NCBI GenBank assembly: GCA_025800395.1
Contig: JAOXRU010000045.1
Coordinates: 1-60,456 of the forward strand
Direction: 5' to 3'
Length of the DNA stretch: 60,456 nt
Source: Flavobacteriaceae bacterium
GTDB lineage: Bacteria > Bacteroidota > Bacteroidia > Flavobacteriales > Flavobacteriaceae
In this document: in pieces, positions 7,304-16,081 of the stretch
How the letters are laid out: every line of letters starts with the position of its first letter
How positions within the stretch are numbered: the first letter of the stretch is position 1
Notes under the pieces: model-generated
Database searches by the model: none
What the model saw: only the letters and a program-made list of their open reading frames with translations
Told to the model about the DNA's origin: nothing
Position numbers and translations under genes: made by a program

Positions 7304-8592
7304 TGAGTTCCCATCTCCTTCTTATTGCGATATGCCTTTTGTTATCGGCATTCTTTTCTGGCATGGAAATCGCCTATGTTTCCGCAAACAAAATTCATCT
7401 CGAATTAGAAAAAAAACAAGAAGGACTCATTGCAAAAATACTACAAACGCTCACCAAAAAACCATCCAAGTTTATCACCACCATGCTCATTGGAAACAAT
7501 ATCGCCTTGGTTATCTACGGTATCTATATGGGAGATCTTCTAGTGGCTTGGTTTGCGCAGTTTTTACCCAATAGCTACCCTATAGTACAACTATTATTAC
7601 AAGATTTTGAACTACTCACCCAAACCGTTATTTCTACTATAGTCATTCTCATTACAGCGGAATTTATGCCCAAGGTGTTTTTCCAACTATACGCCAATAC
7701 CGCCATCAAAATATTTGCCTTGCCAGCCTATCTTTTTTACATTCTATTTTGGCCTGTCTCCTATTTTGTGATGCATTTTACAGATTTTTTGTTGCGCACC
7801 TTTTTCAAAACCAAAGGGGATGAAGTTGCCAGAGTGTTTAGCAAAGTAGAACTCGGGGATTATATTTCCGAAAAATTGGAAACCACCGAAGCCCATGAAG
7901 ACATGGATTCGGAAATTCAAATCTTTCAAAACGCATTAGAATTTGCCGAAGTAAAAGCTCGGGAAGTAATGATACCTCGTACAGAAATCACCGCAGTCGA
8001 AATACATCAGCAACCAAAAGACCTTATCGAGTTGTTCTCCAATACTGGCTATTCCAAAATAATCATATATAAAGAAAACATAGACGACATTATCGGCTAT
8101 GTACATTCTTTTGAGTTGTTTAAAAAACCTAAAACCATCAAAAGTATACTCCTGCCCGTAGAATATGTGCCCGAAACCATGCTGATAAACGATGTGTTAA
8201 ATGCCCTCACCAAAAAAAGAAAAAGCATCGCAGTGGTTTTGGACGAATATGGAGGCACTTCTGGCATCATGACCGTAGAAGACATCATCGAAGAACTATT
8301 TGGAGAAATCCACGACGAACATGATTCCATCGCCTTAGAAGAAGAGCAAATAGCTGAAAACGAATACCTATTTTCCGCCAGACTCGAAGTAGATTATCTA
8401 AACGAAACCTACAAATTACAACTACCCGAAAGCGAAAACTACGAAACACTAGGCGGCTTGCTGGTCACCAACACCGAATCCATTCCAGACAAAGGGGAAA
8501 TGATCAAAATCGCCTCCTATCTTTTCAAAATTGAAGAGGTAACAGACACCAAAATCAACCTAGTTCGACTCCAGATAATAGACGAAAACTAA
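7303..8592 (+). CDS. CNNM/CBS-domain transporter-like protein (CorC/HlyC family)
   Basis: 429 aa counted from the ATG at 7303, which overlaps the TGA of the previous gene. Domain order is typical: an N-terminal CNNM (DUF21) membrane domain with four hydrophobic segments in residues 1-165 (FFSGMEIAYVSAN near the start), a CBS pair (about 210-335, REVMIPRTEITAVE and SIAVVLDEYGGTSGIMTVEDIIEELFG), and a C-terminal CorC_HlyC domain (YETLGGLLV). CNNM proteins are linked to Mg2+/Co2+ export and annotated as haemolysin-like; the gliding protein GldE is also of this family. I do not choose between these. Confidence 0.85.
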   Translation: MSSHLLLIAICLLLSAFFSGMEIAYVSANKIHLELEKKQEGLIAKILQTLTKKPSKFITTMLIGNNIALVIYGIYMGDLLVAWFAQFLPNSYPIVQLLLQDFELLTQTVISTIVILITAEFMPKVFFQLYANTAIKIFALPAYLFYILFWPVSYFVMHFTDFLLRTFFKTKGDEVARVFSKVELGDYISEKLETTEAHEDMDSEIQIFQNALEFAEVKAREVMIPRTEITAVEIHQQPKDLIELFSNTGYSKIIIYKENIDDIIGYVHSFELFKKPKTIKSILLPVEYVPETMLINDVLNALTKKRKSIAVVLDEYGGTSGIMTVEDIIEELFGEIHDEHDSIALEEEQIAENEYLFSARLEVDYLNETYKLQLPESENYETLGGLLVTNTESIPDKGEMIKIASYLFKIEEVTDTKINLVRLQIIDEN

Positions 8593-8752
8593 GACGGCGT
8601 CCCAACCCATTCAAACTACTATTTCGCAACAACTTCCCTACAACTCACCACAAAATATCAATATCGCCATAGCGAAACTCGAAAAGTCCTTTTTTTATTG
8701 CTAATAAATTGGTATTTTCGCCCACATTAATTTTATTAAACAGCGATTTTAG

Positions 8753-10849
8753 ATGGCTATTCTAGAAAAAATCAGAAAGAGAACCACAGTGCTTATCCTC
8801 ATTATAGGATTAGCCTTATTTGCATTTGTAATTTCGGATGTAATCAACAAAGGCGGTAGTACTAGCATCGATTCCGTAGTAGGTGTCGTAAACGGAGAGG
8901 ACATCAACCGTCAAGAATTCAATCAGGAAGTAGAGCGCACCTCCCAAATGTACGGACCAGGAGCCTCCAACGCACAAGTAAGCAACACCGTTTGGGAAAA
9001 CCAAGTTCGCGGAAAAATATTGGCTCAAGAGTTTCAAAAACTAGGACTCAATATCGAGAGTGATCAAATAATCGACGTCATCAAAAGAAATCCATCTAAT
9101 ATGCAAGACCCTCGTTTTTTAGACGATGCTGGCTTGTTTGACGAAAACAAATTTATTGCTTATATCAACGGCCTCAAAAAAGACAACCCTGCAGGATACC
9201 AAAATTGGTTGGTACAAGAAGCTGGGATTATTCGCAGCGCCAAAGAACAAATGTATTTTGACCTGATAAAGCTAGGCACCAATGCTACTTTGGCCGAGGG
9301 CAAATTGGAATACCTATTGAACAACGAAAAAGTAGACTTCCGATATGTACGCATTCCGTACACCTCTATAGCCGATTCTACCATACAAATTTCTAAAGAA
9401 GAAATCCGTGCATATGTAGATGCACACCAAGACGAATACAAGCAAGATAAAGCAAGAAGCATACGATACGTTTTCTTCGAAGAAAAAGCTTCTTTGGAAG
9501 ACGAAAAAAGCATAGAAGATGGCATAAAAGCCCTTATCGAAGATAAAGAAGAGTATGGCACTACCGCTGCTGGCTTTAGAAATACCACCAGCATGGAAGA
9601 TTTTTTGATCGCCAACTCAGATATCAAATTCGATACCACCTATGTTGCTAAAAAAGCTTTAGCCGCCAGAGTTGCAGATACTTTAATGCAAATGCAAGTT
9701 GGTTCGGTTTACGGCCCCTATCGAGACGGAGACTACTTCAAAGTAGCCCGCATGATGGGGCGCAGAAAAAACGGTTCTGTAAAAGCAAGCCATATACTCA
9801 TTGCCTACCAAGGCGCTCAATCTGCAAACGAAAGTATCACCCGCAGCAAAGAAGATGCTGCATCTCGCGCAAAAGAACTTTTGGCAGAAGCCAAAAAGGA
9901 TGTCGAAAAATTTGGGGATCTAGCCAAAGAAAATAGCGATGGTCCAAGCGCAAGCCGCGGTGGGGATCTCGGATTTTTCCAACAAGGACAGATGGTTGGC
10001 CCTTTCAACGATTTTGCCTTTAACAACGATACTGGAACAATCGGCATGGTAGAAACCGACTTTGGTTTCCATATCGTGCATATAGAAGATAAAGAAGAAA
10101 TCGTGCAGCTAGCATATATGGCCAGAGAAATCAGCCCATCCGAAGAAACGGTCAATACGATTTTTACCAACGCCACCAAGTTTGAAATGGAAACCTCAGA
10201 AGGGGCAGATTTTGAAGAAACTGCCAAGACTTCTAGTTATGATGTTCGCCCTGTAAATGGCATCAAAGAAATGGAGGAAAACCTCGCTGGAATTGGCGCA
10301 CAAAGAGCTATCGTTCGCTGGGCTTTTGAAAACGACACCAAAACTGGAGATATCAAAAGGTTTAACCTAAACAATGGGTATGCCGTAGTACAGCTAACTG
10401 CCAAAATAAAAGAAGGCGTAAAATCGGCGGAAGACGCTTCTACAATCGTACTTCCTATTTTGCGTAAGAAGAAAAAAGCAGCGCAAATTATCGCCGCCAA
10501 TCGTGGCAACAAAGACCTAAATAGTCTTGCTGCCGCAAACAATACAGGCACCAGCTCTACTTCTGCTATCAGCATGAAATCTCCAACCATTGGAGGAGCT
10601 GGTAGAGAGCCTTTCGTAATTGGAACCGCATTCGGACTAGAAGAAGGTCAAACCTCGATTCTCTTGGAAGGAGAGACAGGCGTTTTTATGATAGAACTTA
10701 CCAAAAAGACTCCAGCTACCGAACTGGAAAATTATATTACTTACAAAAATTCCTTGCAGACACAACAAGTAAATCGTGTAAACTATGGGGCATATAATGC
10801 TTTAAAGAAAAAAGCCAAGATAGAAGACAATCGTGCTTCTTTCTACTAG
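8753..10849 (+). CDS. Periplasmic peptidyl-prolyl isomerase, PpiD/SurA type
   Basis: 698 aa. One N-terminal membrane helix (about 10-30, TVLILIIGLALFAFVISDVI) anchors it in the inner membrane; the large remainder is periplasmic. A SurA-N-like chaperone region follows (VNGEDINRQEFNQEVER). A parvulin domain lies at about 340-445, with KASHILIAYQ at its start, the RGGDLGFFQQGQMVGPF segment and GFHIVHI at its end. It helps fold exported outer-membrane proteins. The 160-base gap in front separates it from the lptC-corC block, so it may have its own promoter. A strong terminator follows its stop. Confidence 0.9.
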   Translation: MAILEKIRKRTTVLILIIGLALFAFVISDVINKGGSTSIDSVVGVVNGEDINRQEFNQEVERTSQMYGPGASNAQVSNTVWENQVRGKILAQEFQKLGLNIESDQIIDVIKRNPSNMQDPRFLDDAGLFDENKFIAYINGLKKDNPAGYQNWLVQEAGIIRSAKEQMYFDLIKLGTNATLAEGKLEYLLNNEKVDFRYVRIPYTSIADSTIQISKEEIRAYVDAHQDEYKQDKARSIRYVFFEEKASLEDEKSIEDGIKALIEDKEEYGTTAAGFRNTTSMEDFLIANSDIKFDTTYVAKKALAARVADTLMQMQVGSVYGPYRDGDYFKVARMMGRRKNGSVKASHILIAYQGAQSANESITRSKEDAASRAKELLAEAKKDVEKFGDLAKENSDGPSASRGGDLGFFQQGQMVGPFNDFAFNNDTGTIGMVETDFGFHIVHIEDKEEIVQLAYMAREISPSEETVNTIFTNATKFEMETSEGADFEETAKTSSYDVRPVNGIKEMEENLAGIGAQRAIVRWAFENDTKTGDIKRFNLNNGYAVVQLTAKIKEGVKSAEDASTIVLPILRKKKKAAQIIAANRGNKDLNSLAAANNTGTSSTSAISMKSPTIGGAGREPFVIGTAFGLEEGQTSILLEGETGVFMIELTKKTPATELENYITYKNSLQTQQVNRVNYGAYNALKKKAKIEDNRASFY

Positions 10850-11255
10850 CGTATCTCCATATACACAATATTCGAAAAAAGGCTGTTCTTCCCGAACAGC
10901 CTTTTTTTATTCCAAGCAGATAAGCCCTTAAACTTCTTTTGTATCCTAAACAAAAAAGTTTTTTACGCATAGGATTTATGCTAATTATACGAACTATAAT
11001 CTAATATCACTGATTGCGAAATCCCCGAAAACACAAGGTCTCACAGCGCATTTCTATGACTGGTTTTTCGCACACTTTTTGTTTACCGATAGAGATCTAC
11101 CATTGGTCTACACCTTTCGTTCATTAAAAGAAAACCCGATTCAAAATCCTCCAAATGAAGTTATGTTTGTACTGAGGTTATGATACTTGTGGTTTAAGTA
11201 ATGATTTGACTAAACCCCAAATCGAAAAGGTGCCAATGCTAGTTGGCACTTTTTT
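10850..11255. other. Convergent intergenic region with two terminators
   Basis: About 400 bases between the ends of ppiD (+) and the GHMP kinase gene (-). It holds a terminator at each side. Between them 10950-11183 is an open forward frame of 77 codons without a usable start, possibly a gene remnant, listed under findings. Confidence 0.5.
10875..10909 (+). terminator. Rho-independent terminator after ppiD
   Basis: Perfect 8-base stem GGCTGTTC / GAACAGCC (10881-10888 and 10894-10901) with loop TTCCC, flanked by A6 on the left and T7 on the right, so it can also act in reverse. Confidence 0.9.
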
Positions 11256-11257
11256 TT
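11225..11257. terminator. Bidirectional terminator between ppiD and GHMP kinase
   Basis: Perfect 7-base stem GTGCCAA / TTGGCAC (11230-11236 and 11243-11249), loop TGCTAG, preceded by AAAA and followed by T8. It starts right at the stop codon of the reverse GHMP kinase gene, so on that strand it lies immediately downstream. Confidence 0.8.
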
Positions 11258-12146
11258 ATGCCATTAATCGATCATAGGATAAAATAGTTGAAAATCCCTT
11301 TTCTATAAAATACTTGCTTGGGTCGGAAGTTGCAGTAACCAAAACAAAGTCTCCTCCCCATGCCCCCAAACTCTTTACTACCCCCGGAAAATCTGAGAAA
11401 AGCTGGTCCTGCACACTGGGAATCCCCATATAGTCAGACAGTATGGCTTCGTGCTTTCGCAACAAGCCTTCAAACAACTCTAGACTGTCGGCTACAATAA
11501 TCTGCTTGGTAAGCCTAGTCAACTGGTCTACCAATACTGTTTTATTGCCAGCTTCCTTTCTATAGGCAGCTATTCCTCTTCGACTATCCTGTTTCTGATT
11601 GCGATAAACCAAATACAAATTAGCCCGAAAAGATGGATCAAAATGTAGCGATTCCACAACTGGAAAACCCTTTTTTAATTGGTATAAAATAGGACTATCC
11701 GAGGCCGCACAAGCCAAATCATAACCACTCCCCCCAAAAGTATTGCGCAACAAATCATAAGGGTTGATATTGGCCCAAGAAGCCAGATTGTGAATAAGCG
11801 TGGAAGAAGTACCCAAACCCCATAGCCTAGGAAACTCCAAAAATGTTTTTACGATATAGCCTTTACCAGACAAAAAATCGGGTTGTAGCTTTTTTGCCGC
11901 TTGCAATAAACCCAAAAGCATATCCGATCCATCTGCAGAGGAAGAAAGCTGTTGCATACTATATTTTTTTGCTAACCAACAATTGCCTTCAATAGTATAG
12001 GCAAACCACATAAACTCGTTGGACTGGGTCTCTTCTACTATTAGCCATTGCCCCAATTTGGTAGGCAAAGCCAAAGCCAAAGCACCATCCAAAACTGCGT
12101 ATTCACTAGTGAGCAATAACTTACCGTTACCAAAAAAAGTTTTCAT
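11256..12146 (-). CDS. GHMP-family kinase of the mevalonate pathway (mevalonate kinase-like)
   Basis: 296 aa from the ATG at 12146 (MKTFFGNGKLLLTSEYAVLDGALALALP), preferred over the upstream in-frame codon because the family begins with this GKLLLxSEYAVLDG segment. The ATP-loop region is LWGLGTSSTLIHNLA, a GHMP-type glycine/serine loop; GGSGYDLACAASDSPILYQ follows. A C-terminal segment SLGAWGGDFVLVTA resembles the third GHMP motif. Bacteroidota have such GYDxA-type GHMP kinases beside HMG-CoA reductase, here 58 bases upstream on the same strand. The exact phosphoacceptor (mevalonate or phosphomevalonate) cannot be read from the sequence. Confidence 0.8.
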   Translation of the reverse strand: MKTFFGNGKLLLTSEYAVLDGALALALPTKLGQWLIVEETQSNEFMWFAYTIEGNCWLAKKYSMQQLSSSADGSDMLLGLLQAAKKLQPDFLSGKGYIVKTFLEFPRLWGLGTSSTLIHNLASWANINPYDLLRNTFGGSGYDLACAASDSPILYQLKKGFPVVESLHFDPSFRANLYLVYRNQKQDSRRGIAAYRKEAGNKTVLVDQLTRLTKQIIVADSLELFEGLLRKHEAILSDYMGIPSVQDQLFSDFPGVVKSLGAWGGDFVLVTATSDPSKYFIEKGFSTILSYDRLMA

Positions 12147-12204
12147 ATCTATTTCTTCTTGATATTTAAACAATGTCTATATTGGAATCACCCAAAAGCC
12201 TGCA

Positions 12205-13536
12205 CTAAGATATTTCTTCAAGCTTTCCTAAACGTAACTTTTCTATGGCTTCTACCACTCCAGCATGTGTAATGGTTTTGTTCTCAAAAAACTTAGCGAT
12301 AACCAATTTTTCGTCCGCTGTAGCCTGCATTTGGTTGAGCATATTCATTAGATGCATCTTCATATGTCCTCTTTGAATACCAGAAGTCACCAAAGAATGC
12401 ACCGCAGCAAAGTTCTGTGCCAATCCAGCTACTGCCACAATTTGCATTAGCTCCTTTGCACTTGGTTCTTGCAGTAGCACCAAAGCTTCTTTTACCAATG
12501 GATGTAGCTTGGTAAGCCCTCCAACAGTACCCAATGCCAATGGCATTTCTATCCAATAACGAAACTGATCCCCTTCTATCTTGGCATGCGTCAAACTGGT
12601 ATACCGACCGTCTTTGGCAGCATAGGCATGTGCCCCTGCCTCTATAGCTCTAAAATCGTTTCCAGTTGCCAATATTACCGCATCCACGCCATTCATGATG
12701 CCTTTGTTGTGCGTTACCGCACGATAGGGCTCTACCTCAGCAATTCGTATCGCCTTCACAAACTTTTCTGCAAAAGCCTTACCCAATTCCGCATTGTCTC
12801 CCAAAGCCTCTACAGGACAACTTACAGATGCCCTTACCACACAATCGGGAACATAATTGGACAATATACTCATCACTATCTCTATGGATTGACCCGCAAA
12901 ACTGGCTTCTTCCGATACCAATTTCCTCCATGTAGCAGCTAACTGCTCTAGACAAGAGTTGATAAAATTGGCACCCATAGCATCCAAGGTCTCAAATGTC
13001 AAATGCAACTGAAAATAATGTGGCAATGCTGCGGTTTTATCTACCAATTGCATATCGAGTATACCGCCCCCTCTTTTTTTCATGTTTTTGGTAAGTGGTG
13101 CCAGACTGTCGAGCAGCATCTTTTTGTTTGCTTCAAAAAAAGTTTGCAGCTTTTCTATCTCGCCCTCAAACAAAAAGTGCACCTGACCCACTTTTTGGGT
13201 ATCCAAAACTTCAGCACGAAAACCACCTCGTTTCAACCAAAACTTGGCAGCCTTAGAAGCAGCAGCTACTACCGAACTCTCTTCTATAGCCATGGGAATC
13301 GCATATAAGCGTTCGTTGATCAAAAAATTAGGAGCAACACCCAAAGGCAAAAAATAATTACTTATCGTATTCTCGATAAACTCATCATGCAATTGTTGCA
13401 AATTGGTATCTACATGATGGTATTGTTCCAATATAGCTTGGGTTTTTGCCGCATCTTTGCTATAGTGTTTTACTAGCCAAGCAATTTTATCGGTCTTGCT
13501 CAGCTTAGAAAATCCTTGTACAGGCTCCAAATTCAT
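12205..13536 (-). CDS. mvaA: Hydroxymethylglutaryl-CoA reductase, class II
   Basis: 443 aa from the ATG at 13536; a second in-frame ATG at 13551 would add five residues. HMG-CoA reductase makes mevalonate, the precursor of isoprenoids such as quinones and undecaprenyl phosphate. Class II features: N-terminal FSKLSKTDKIAWLVKHY, ENTISNYFLPLGVAPNFLIN with the catalytic Glu, then MAIEESSVVAAASKAAKFW, DAMGANFINSCLE, THNKGIMNGVDAVILATGNDFRAIEAGAHAYAA and LALGTVGG. Class II enzymes can be biosynthetic in Bacteroidota; the GHMP kinase downstream argues for synthesis. A -7 box TATATTTG (reverse, 13556-13563) would start transcription near 13549, inside the longer gene model, which favours the shorter start. 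Confidence 0.92.
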   Translation of the reverse strand: MNLEPVQGFSKLSKTDKIAWLVKHYSKDAAKTQAILEQYHHVDTNLQQLHDEFIENTISNYFLPLGVAPNFLINERLYAIPMAIEESSVVAAASKAAKFWLKRGGFRAEVLDTQKVGQVHFLFEGEIEKLQTFFEANKKMLLDSLAPLTKNMKKRGGGILDMQLVDKTAALPHYFQLHLTFETLDAMGANFINSCLEQLAATWRKLVSEEASFAGQSIEIVMSILSNYVPDCVVRASVSCPVEALGDNAELGKAFAEKFVKAIRIAEVEPYRAVTHNKGIMNGVDAVILATGNDFRAIEAGAHAYAAKDGRYTSLTHAKIEGDQFRYWIEMPLALGTVGGLTKLHPLVKEALVLLQEPSAKELMQIVAVAGLAQNFAAVHSLVTSGIQRGHMKMHLMNMLNQMQATADEKLVIAKFFENKTITHAGVVEAIEKLRLGKLEEIS

Positions 13537-13555
13537 ATCCAATGTTTTCAAACCA

Positions 13556-13563
13556 CAAATATA
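13556..13563 (-). promoter_or_regulatory. Bacteroidota-type -7 box upstream of mvaA
   Basis: The reverse strand reads TATATTTG, a full match to TAnnTTTG. No TTG is seen 17-23 bases upstream, so the promoter call is moderate. If used, it makes the ATG at 13536 the likely mvaA start. Confidence 0.4.
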
Positions 13564-13717
13564 TACTAAATCCTATTATACGGATACATGCGTATGCGTA
13601 GGAATTTCCCCAAAACAAACACGAAAACTACAACACCTCAGTACTGTTTTAAACATTTTTGGATATCCCCTATATTTTTGAGGTAATTTAATGCAATTAA
13701 TATTTGAAAAAGTTTAG

Positions 13718-13732
13718 TATTTTGACAAAATA
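13718..13732. promoter_or_regulatory. Palindrome in the mvaA / DPP-IV divergent region
   Basis: TATTTTG-A-CAAAATA is a perfect 15-base palindrome about 100 bases before the DPP-IV start, in the shared control region between the divergent mvaA and peptidase genes. It could be an operator or overlap a promoter; in such AT-rich DNA chance is possible. Confidence 0.3.
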
Positions 13733-13828
13733 TTAGTAAACTTGATCACTTTTATGATTTTTGCAATAAAAAGCGAAATAAAATATAATAACGAAAAAGA
13801 ATTATTTAACTACTAACCGATTTCGAAA

Positions 13829-16051
13829 ATGAAAAAGTACATTTTGCTGGTTGTCTTTGCTGCAATACAATGGGTACACGCACAAGAAGAGACCAAAGAG
13901 ATCACTATAGAATCTATTTACAACGGCAGTTTTCGCACCAAAGGAATGGATGTTCTACACTCCATGAAAGACGGCTTGCACTACACCGTACAAAACTTTG
14001 ATCGTCAAAACAAAATAATGACCATAGACAAGTACCAATACAAAAACCTAGAAAAAATAGCCACTTTAGTCCATTCGGCCAACTTAGAAGGGGTCAATTA
14101 TTTTTCTTCTTACCACTTTAGCGAAGACGAGTCCAAACTTATATTGGCTACCGATGTGGAGGCCATTTACAGAAGATCTCGACTTGGAAAGTATTTTGTT
14201 TATGATCTAAAATCGAAAAAACTTACTGCTATCTACGATCAAAAAATACAGGAACCTACTTTTTCTCCCGATGGAACAAAAGTAGGTTTTGTTTTTAATA
14301 ACAATATTTACGTCAAAGATTTGGAAGATGGCACTGTAAAACAAATCACCAAGGATGGAGAGAAAAACAAAATCATTAACGGAATTACCGATTGGGTATA
14401 CGAGGAGGAATTTTCATTTGTCCGCGCATTCCAGTGGAGCCCAGACAGCAAGCGAATTGCATATTTGAGGTTTGACGAAACCGATGTTCCCGAATTTTCT
14501 ATGGACTTATATGGCCAAGAGTTGTACCAAACGCAACAACGTTTTAAATATCCTAAAGCTGGTGAAAAAAATGCCATAGTTACCTTGCACATGCACTACT
14601 TGAATACTGCAAAAACAGTAGCAGTTGACCTAAATAACGCTTATTATATACCTAGACTAAAATGGACTAAAAACAGTAGCATTTTAAGCGTTCAAGTTTT
14701 AAACAGACACCAAAACCACATCAAACTTTACTTTGTAGACACTAACAACAATACCAAGAAAATTGTACTAGAAGAAAAAGACGCAGCTTATATAGAAACT
14801 GTAGATAATTTAACGTTTTTAAACAACAATAGTTTTATCTGGAATTCTGAAAAAAGCGGTTACAATCATTTATATCTCTACGACAAAACTGGAAAAGAAA
14901 TACGTCAAATCACAAAAGGAGAATGGGAGGTAACCAATTATTATGGTTTTAATCCTAAAAACGCAAGAATTTACTACCAATCTACCGAAACGGGCGCTAT
15001 CAATAGAGGTGTGTATTCTATAGGTATAAACGGCAAGGGAAAACGTGCTTTGGCACAGCGAACTGGGCAAAATAACGCGAACTTTAGCGCCAATTTTTCT
15101 TATTTCATCAACTCCCATTCCTCAAGCACTACACCACCTGCTTACACTTTGAATAAAGCGAAAGATGGTAAACAAATCAAAGAAATAGTGAACAACAATG
15201 CCTTGCTCAAAAAATTAGAAAACTACCAAACAGCTAGCAAAGAATTTAGCACCCTTTCCATCAACGGAAATGATCTAAATATGTGGATGATGAAACCAAA
15301 AGACTTCGACCCTAACAAAAAATACCCCTTGTTTATGACGCAATATAGCGGGCCTGGCTCCCAATCGGTTGCCAATCGTTGGAATGGCGCAAACGATTAC
15401 TGGTATCAAATGTTGGCCAACAAAGGCTATATTGTAGTTTGCGTAGATGGTCGTGGCACTGGTTTTAAAGGACGTGACTTTAAGAAATCTACTTATATGA
15501 ACTTGGTAAAATACGAAACAGAAGACCAAATAGCTGCTGCCAAAAAACTTAGCAAACTTCCGTATATAGACGAGACCAGAACTGGAATTTGGGGTTGGAG
15601 TTTTGGTGGCCATATGTCTACCAATTGTTTGTTGAAAGGAGCAGATACATTTGAAGTTGCTGTTGCCGTAGCTCCAGTTACTTCTTGGCGTTTTTACGAC
15701 ACGGTTTATACAGAAAGATACATGCGTACCCCACAAGAAAACCCAGAAGGATACGATGCCAATTCACCGTTTAACTACCCAGAAAAACTAGAAGGAAAGT
15801 ATTTGTTAGTACACGGTTCTGGAGACGATAATGTACATGTACAAAACTCTATGCGTATGGCCGAGGCATTAATCCAAGCAAATAAACAATTTGATTGGGC
15901 TATATATCCCGACAAAAACCACGGTATTTACGGTGGCAACACGCGTATTCATTTGTACAACAAAATGACCAATTTTATTGACCAAAACTTAGGGGATAAA
16001 AGAAACTCAGACGTAAAAGAAGTACCAGCGACTAACAAAATTAAAGGATAA
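13829..16051 (+). CDS. Dipeptidyl peptidase IV-type serine protease (S9B), secreted
   Basis: 740 aa. Signal peptide about 1-18 (VVFAAIQWVHAQ), so periplasmic or surface-exposed. An N-terminal beta-propeller (about 40-500) includes the S9B signature DWVYEEEF, whose Glu residues bind the substrate N-terminus. The alpha/beta-hydrolase domain has nucleophile Ser591 in GWSFGGH, Asp666 in GSGDDNVH and His698 in NHGIYGG: the complete triad. It releases X-Pro and X-Ala dipeptides from peptides. Two POT di/tripeptide transporters follow on the same strand, so it probably supplies their substrates. Confidence 0.93.
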   Translation: MKKYILLVVFAAIQWVHAQEETKEITIESIYNGSFRTKGMDVLHSMKDGLHYTVQNFDRQNKIMTIDKYQYKNLEKIATLVHSANLEGVNYFSSYHFSEDESKLILATDVEAIYRRSRLGKYFVYDLKSKKLTAIYDQKIQEPTFSPDGTKVGFVFNNNIYVKDLEDGTVKQITKDGEKNKIINGITDWVYEEEFSFVRAFQWSPDSKRIAYLRFDETDVPEFSMDLYGQELYQTQQRFKYPKAGEKNAIVTLHMHYLNTAKTVAVDLNNAYYIPRLKWTKNSSILSVQVLNRHQNHIKLYFVDTNNNTKKIVLEEKDAAYIETVDNLTFLNNNSFIWNSEKSGYNHLYLYDKTGKEIRQITKGEWEVTNYYGFNPKNARIYYQSTETGAINRGVYSIGINGKGKRALAQRTGQNNANFSANFSYFINSHSSSTTPPAYTLNKAKDGKQIKEIVNNNALLKKLENYQTASKEFSTLSINGNDLNMWMMKPKDFDPNKKYPLFMTQYSGPGSQSVANRWNGANDYWYQMLANKGYIVVCVDGRGTGFKGRDFKKSTYMNLVKYETEDQIAAAKKLSKLPYIDETRTGIWGWSFGGHMSTNCLLKGADTFEVAVAVAPVTSWRFYDTVYTERYMRTPQENPEGYDANSPFNYPEKLEGKYLLVHGSGDDNVHVQNSMRMAEALIQANKQFDWAIYPDKNHGIYGGNTRIHLYNKMTNFIDQNLGDKRNSDVKEVPATNKIKG

Positions 16052-16081
16052 ACTCCTAATTATATAATTAATAAATTAACT

